NCBI GenBank assembly: GCA_916610825.1
Contig: OU744453.1
Location: 8,841,845 to 8,905,844, forward strand
DNA: 64,000 bases
Direction of reading: 5' to 3'
Source of the DNA: Haliclystus octoradiatus
Lineage: Eukaryota; Cnidaria; Staurozoa; Stauromedusae; Haliclystidae
Shown here: piece after piece, positions 59,009-64,000 of the stretch
How positions within the stretch are numbered: position 1 is the stretch's first letter
How the letters are laid out: every line of letters starts with the position of its first letter
Translations under genes and position numbers: made by a program
Notes under the pieces: generated by a model
The model's input: the letters and a program-made list of their open reading frames with translations, nothing else
Told to the model about the DNA's origin: nothing
The model's database searches: none

Positions 59009-62000
59009 TTATTGAACGGGTGTGAATGAATCTAGATCAACTTCAACTTCTGACTCTTCATCTTCTGAAGGTTTCCATAAATCCTTGTCTTGTTTTGATT
59101 GAGATCTTTTACGAGGAACATCAGGACTCTTCTTAGCTTCTTGTTGTTTCGCTTGAGGAACAACAACAACATCTTTACGTAATCGTTGAACGTAATAAAT
59201 TGTTAAAAATATCAATGAAAATACCAGAACACCACCAATCGACAAGGCTATTAATAAAACATACATATGTGGAAAAATTGATCTTGCTCTGAAGCGATGC
59301 TTTGATGGAATGTGATCACGTAGATGAACACCAAGAGCTGGAACGTCAGATTTTCGATTTTCAAGAACATCTTGTTTCCTGTGAATTGAAAATGGTAATT
59401 ATTCAGAGAATTCATTATGAGAGTGGAGCTGTGGAAGGGAAAAATCCTAAATTACCATATAGAGATATAGATTTTGAAAATCCTTCATTCCTGATTATGA
59501 AAATTATATATTTAGTTAACAAATTGTTACTTATTAAATTTGAGATAAATGACAGCGATAAGAGAAACATGATTGCAAATATTTCGTTATCTTTATAGTA
59601 ATATTCGATATATATTTTGTAAATTTCCATACAACTCTCTTCTCTGACGATGTTATTATGAAGAGGACGAAATATTACCAATCATGTCTCTTTTATCATT
59701 GTTATTCTGTCATTTATCTCGTGTTTTATTTTTTCTGTATTATATTCGTAAATATGATCTCTGGTTGTAGACATAAATCTTGAAAAGGAATTTACCACCT
59801 AAAAGATCACAAGCAGAGCATATAGTCCGGGTATAACGCTTTAGAAAAATAAATACTATAATCACTATAGTGAGAATAAACCAATTTTTTATTTGAATTG
59901 TGTAGATGTTTTTTCCTCTGCGAGTTTGTTTGTTGTCCTCAAAAGAAAACTGGCATAAATAACTTATGGGCCATAAAATGACCAGCATTAGAAAGTGGAA
60001 CATATCCAAACATATTGCTCCAGCGATCAACTCACGTTTGCTTTTTCATTGCTCTTATACCAGTTTCCCCTCCATGGTTGACTTTGGATTGATTATGTTT
60101 CATTTTTTCGTTTGCTAAAGTGAAATTATCTTGAAATGTGTCCAAATACTTCTCATTCAATTTAAGTGTGTTAGAGTTTGTCACTTTGTTGATAGATGTG
60201 CCACTTTGTGAATAGGTGCCATTCTTAACATTTGCTAATTTCGAAGATGGTTTCACTTTTTGTGTTGTTTGCAAAGGCTTACCAAGAAGGGTCTGCTTCT
60301 CTGTTGCTGGAAACAAAAGATCAAAAAAGTCAACAATTCATGCTGTAATTGCAAAATGTCTCTCCAACTTGAAATCTCCAACTTGATCAGGAACCTTCAT
60401 TGACTTACTCATAAAAATGATTGCGAAAGCTCGGTGAAAAAGTTGGCTAGTTATCATTGGCTTTATGACGCACTCGAGTAGAAAAGTCGAAGACAACAAT
60501 CCCTTGCTATGGTGGTTCGTGATTTTCTGATGTCGTCTCATTTTCTCCTTTTGCCTTGGACCTACCGGCCGCGTGCGTAATAAAGCTACGGCTCAAGACA
60601 AACTGTTAACCAATTGCATAATGATTTGAACTATTATTAATGGCAAGCTTTTTAGAACTTTTACTTACTTCCTATTGGTTAATTGAACACTGACAATTCC
60701 TAATATTTTTGGGTGTGATAAAACAATCCGAGATCATAGGGTAGAGCTCGAGACAAATAAATCTAGATAAAAGAATCTCCAAGGTTTCAAGACTGACGTG
60801 ATATAGAAACTCGTCATAGAACGACATGATAAAGTTTTTTTCCGAATTTCAAAATAAAGATTTGACAAAGTAACAGAAGCAGAGCTATCAACTCTATTCG
60901 ATGAAAAGGATGCAAGAAAATACAAAAATAACAACGAATTACATCGGTAGTTAGTAAAGCTCTCCTAGTCCCGATGTGATATTATTGATACGGACCTTAT
61001 AGCTCTGTCTGTAGTCAGCAGTCGAGATGCTGAATGCTTATGTACATGTTTTTACATTCGAGTTTATTAAACGCCTATCAAAACAATGTCACATTTATCT
61101 AATCGCAAAGGCATTAATAAGAATCTGACAGTGTTTGTAAGATATGTTATAACTAAGTAACCGAGCAGCATAGCTCGTATTGATTCGCGAATCAAAATAA
61201 AATTTGCAACAAAACCATCCTATAAACACATACAGCAATGTCAAAAGATCTATTACTTACGGTGTCGTGTTAATATTCTGGTTGGTGAAGCAGCCGTATA
61301 TCCACAATATGGAAATGGATGAGGTTTTTCATACCGAAGTTTTAGTTCTCTTGATAATATTTCTTTGTTTATGCATCTTCCTTTGTTATGGCAATGGATT
61401 ATATTACATCTCTCGACCTGCAATTCAGTTAATAAATAATTATTTAGCACCTAGCATCATTGTCTCTAAGTGGCTACGAAAACCAGACGGTGTTCATGGG
61501 AGGTTTCTGTATTATATAAATCTCTTAGAATTTTGATCATCATCCTGTGATTGGGATCACCTTGGGAATGTATTGCCAGTAAACAAATGAAATCAAATTT
61601 TGAACACGTACCGGGCTTCACATAAACACTTATGCTACATATATATATTATGAGACACGAGACGGTTGATAGAAGATAACAAGCCACTACAGAGATTTAT
61701 TTTAAACGCTTTTATTGGCTTTGATGATATAGCCCAATTGTTTTAGAATAAAAATATGATGATTCACTTAACAATTTTTATTGAATAATTTGTTTGGATC
61801 ATGCCATTGCATAAAAATCTTCCATAAAATACTTTTTGTATCAAGTCAGCTTAATTGGGTCTCAGTGTGATAGAGTTTGATGAAATATATAGAGATCATT
61901 AAACAAAATTGAACTATAAGTTAGAAATTCTAATATTATATCAACGACTTCAAAATGAATTGATTTACTTTTCTAGCTGTGTCTTGTATGAATGGCCCCA

Positions 62001-63963
62001 ATGTTGAGGAAACGTAAGCATTGATTCTTCTGCAAACTTCAGGTGATGTGTTCTCATCATTTCGGTTGCCCCACGCAACTATTCCTGAAGCTCCTAAGTC
62101 GGCTGCAACACCAATTGTATTTCGTAAATCTGGCTGAAATAAATATGGATATGCATGGTATTTAGAACTATAAATTAACAATTTTTCATAGCTGCGAATC
62201 TCATAATAGTATAGGAGGTAATACTAAATGTGTAATAGATGCCATGCTTACAATGGGAAGGGTGTTTACAGAAAGGTGATACAGTAGTAAGAATAAATTG
62301 TGTTTGTACGAAGGGGATGAAGGTTGCTGTGAAAAGGGAGCAGTCAACATTTGAATAACGCCACACCTCCAGATTTAAAACTTTAATAAAAATGTATAAA
62401 AGATTTGCTTTTAATATAGTTGTACGAGTTAATCAAGATTTCTTATAAGAATAGCTCATATAGTTCAAGGACTCTTCAAACATTTTGTTGATGCCACTCA
62501 CTTGAACGCTCTCGACTTAAAAAGTTATTCATGAATGTATGAAAAGCAGGTCGTGAATTTGGTACCAGGCTGAGAGTTCTCTTATGCGACACCTGAACTA
62601 TGGAATAACCCCACCCTCTAGAGCTACTTTCAATCTCGTGCTTACTTTAAAAGCATTAAAACATTGTGCTCAAGCATTTTACAAATGATGAATTCATTAT
62701 TGACTATACTCTTAATTCATCCAGACAGATCAATAAAATGATATGTGTCTGTCACTGGAGCATGTATATTTCCATGATAGGATAATCATCTATTATAAAT
62801 TATAGCTTCGAAATTTGACTTCAATTCAAAATTCAACCGACCTCCTGCAACAATAGCAAACTAAATTCTGAATTTTATTATATTTTATAAACGAGTTCCT
62901 TCTCACTTAACTGCTATGTTTATATCCCAAGGCTATACTCGAAAAAATTGAACGGCATTCGGAGGCTGATTCTTTCAGCATTTCGCTCGTGTTTCCAAAA
63001 ATATCTTGTGCAATAATTATGAATACATGCATGGCAAGTATTTGCAGGAACCTTTATTCTTAAACGACTGAATAGTTTCCATATAGCAATTTGGTTTGTC
63101 GATTAAGCGTATAATATAGGAAAGTACCCCCAAGGTTGCTGAACAACATAATGGATATGAATGTGCATGAACCCTTAATCCCTAGTGTGGCATTACCGTT
63201 CTTTCTTAGGGCTGCGTTGTTTGTTTTCTGTATATATCATGTAGCCTGTGTTTTTTTCAAGGGTTGTTCAATAATTCAATAATTTATATTTTTATAGTTT
63301 TATTATTGAATGCATTGAGAATACAGCGACGCCTATCGTTTTTTATCATCATCACCGTAATCAGTTATTCAGGGCACATAAGCCAAATAGGCCTTTCTCA
63401 CGGTGTTGACATAACAGGAAACAAAATGTCTCAAAATGATATGACTAATTTAGAAAATAAAAGTAGTATTTGCCAATGATGAGAACATTAATTATAATTT
63501 TATAAAGATGAAGTTTTGAAAAAAAAAGAATTTTATTTACAAAATGTCAATACATCCTACTTGCTGCAATTTTTAAAGTTAGCGAAAATTTTGGTTAATT
63601 TTAGACCTGTTATTAGACATGAGTTCCAATAGTGTACACCGGCAGCGTTGAAGGATCGGGGATAAAAGAACTCAAAAATCTTACCGTAACTGAATATCCG
63701 TCATAATAATAATATGAACATGCTGTTAAGACACTCACCTCATCTAGAAATTTGTACTGAGCTGGATTGGTCATATAAATACTTCTGAAATAAGGATAGA
63801 CTGGAACCGTTCTGCTTTGTCTATCGTGAGTCTGCTCTGCCATTCGAAAAGCTTCACGTAATCTACCAGTGACGTAATCACGATTATTAGTGTGCTGATC
63901 AAGGAGGTACATGGAGGGGAAGACGGCTGAGCTAGCATCAAATAACCACGATAAACGGTTGTT
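59009..63963 (-). CDS. Membrane-anchored hyaluronidase (GH56), 3' exons
   Basis: Exons: 63963-63739 (TTACAG| to GAG|GTGAGT), 62133-61969 (TTTCAG| to AAA|GTAAAT), 61417-61261 (TTGCAG| to |GTAAGT), 60306-60036 (TTTCCAG| to |GTGAGT) and 59378-59009. Phases are 0, 0, 1, 2 and fit throughout. The first two carry the end of the GH56 catalytic barrel: AVFPSMYL, YVTGRLREAFRMAEQ, VPVYPY, FLDE, then NTIGVAADLGASGIVAWGNR. The third is the hyaluronidase EGF-like segment (ERCNIIHCHNKGRCINKE). The fourth is a Ser/Thr/Lys-rich, Cys-free linker. The last gives a juxtamembrane stretch, a transmembrane helix (VLLIALSIGGVLVFSLIFLT), basic RLRKD and an acidic tail ending SFTPVQ. The catalytic Asp-x-Glu exons lie beyond the window. 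Vertebrate HYAL2/SPAM1 are GPI-anchored; a helix plus tail is unusual. The join of exons 3 to 4 rests on phase only. Confidence 0.75.
62134..63738. other. Intron of the hyaluronidase gene
   Basis: No coding feature supported. The small open frame at 63264-63479 (+) has no recognisable content. Confidence 0.55.
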
Positions 63964-64000
63964 CTGTAATTTAACCTTGAAAAAATGGAATGATTTCAAT

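Noticed and set aside
59740..60030. Membrane-protein gene (96 codons, minus)
   Set aside because: It lies between two phase-matched hyaluronidase exons and runs into the strong GTGAGT donor at 60035; hydrophobicity is expected from AT-rich intron sequence.
61204..61536. Plus-strand 110-codon hydrophobic frame
   Set aside because: It overlaps the EGF-like exon of the minus-strand hyaluronidase, whose splice sites and Cys pattern are convincing.

Overview
This window is animal nuclear DNA: AT-rich and gene-poor, with spliced genes whose exons are flanked by GT/AG sites and whose phases match, and a dense load of retrotransposons and foldback elements. The proteins (PAN-like, thrombospondin type 1 and fucolectin modules, GH56 hyaluronidase) and the mix of non-LTR elements, a Penelope-like element with hammerhead motifs, Gypsy gag remnants, hAT-type elements and a tRNA-derived SINE suggest a marine invertebrate. 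A tunicate is a reasonable guess, but a cnidarian or another phylum is not excluded.

Four host genes can be supported. (1) 7198-8571 (+) is a single-exon gene for a 457-residue secreted protein with a signal peptide, an acidic pro-region, a Lys-Arg site, a helical domain that weakly recalls delta-endotoxin-N/jellyfish-toxin domains, and a Cys-rich tail. (2) 29572 down to 26293 (-) encodes a signal peptide plus PAN-like module, a 31-bp linker exon and a fucolectin (F5/8-type lectin) exon; its 3' end was not found. (3) 37832-45347 (+) encodes a signal peptide or anchor plus PAN-like module, a 25-bp linker exon and two thrombospondin type 1 exons, 230 residues in a closed frame. (4) 63963 down to 59009 (-) is the 3' part of a hyaluronidase gene whose phases link the catalytic end and the EGF-like exon to a polar linker, a transmembrane helix and a cytoplasmic tail. 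Genes 2 and 3 share the same exon logic: a PAN-like exon ending in phase 0, a tiny 0-to-1 exon, then an exchangeable phase-1 recognition module. A third, decayed PAN-like exon lies at 44.3 kb (-).

Much of the rest is mobile DNA. From left to right: a TIR element (31-854); an old LINE piece (1.6-2.3 kb); a palindromic repeat cluster just upstream of gene 1 (6.2-7.0 kb); a decayed LINE, a Gypsy gag and an RTE-like RT tail abutting (12.8-15.7 kb); a hAT-type element with perfect 32-bp TIRs and 8-bp target duplication (17279-22793) split by a near-complete LINE ending in a TATC array; two inverted Penelope-like ends with hammerhead cores (33.25-35.4 kb); several foldbacks, one with perfect 82-bp arms (42882-43070); a triple nest of LINE inside hAT MITE inside Gypsy gag (46.5-50.3 kb); a segmental copy of the fucolectin exon (50.3-51.2 kb); a tandem duplication in which one unit carries a SINE and the other preserves the empty site (51.9-53.9 kb); and two further LINE fragments (54.6-57.7 kb).

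All splicing models rest on splice-site reading, frame continuity and family knowledge. No transcript or database search was available.
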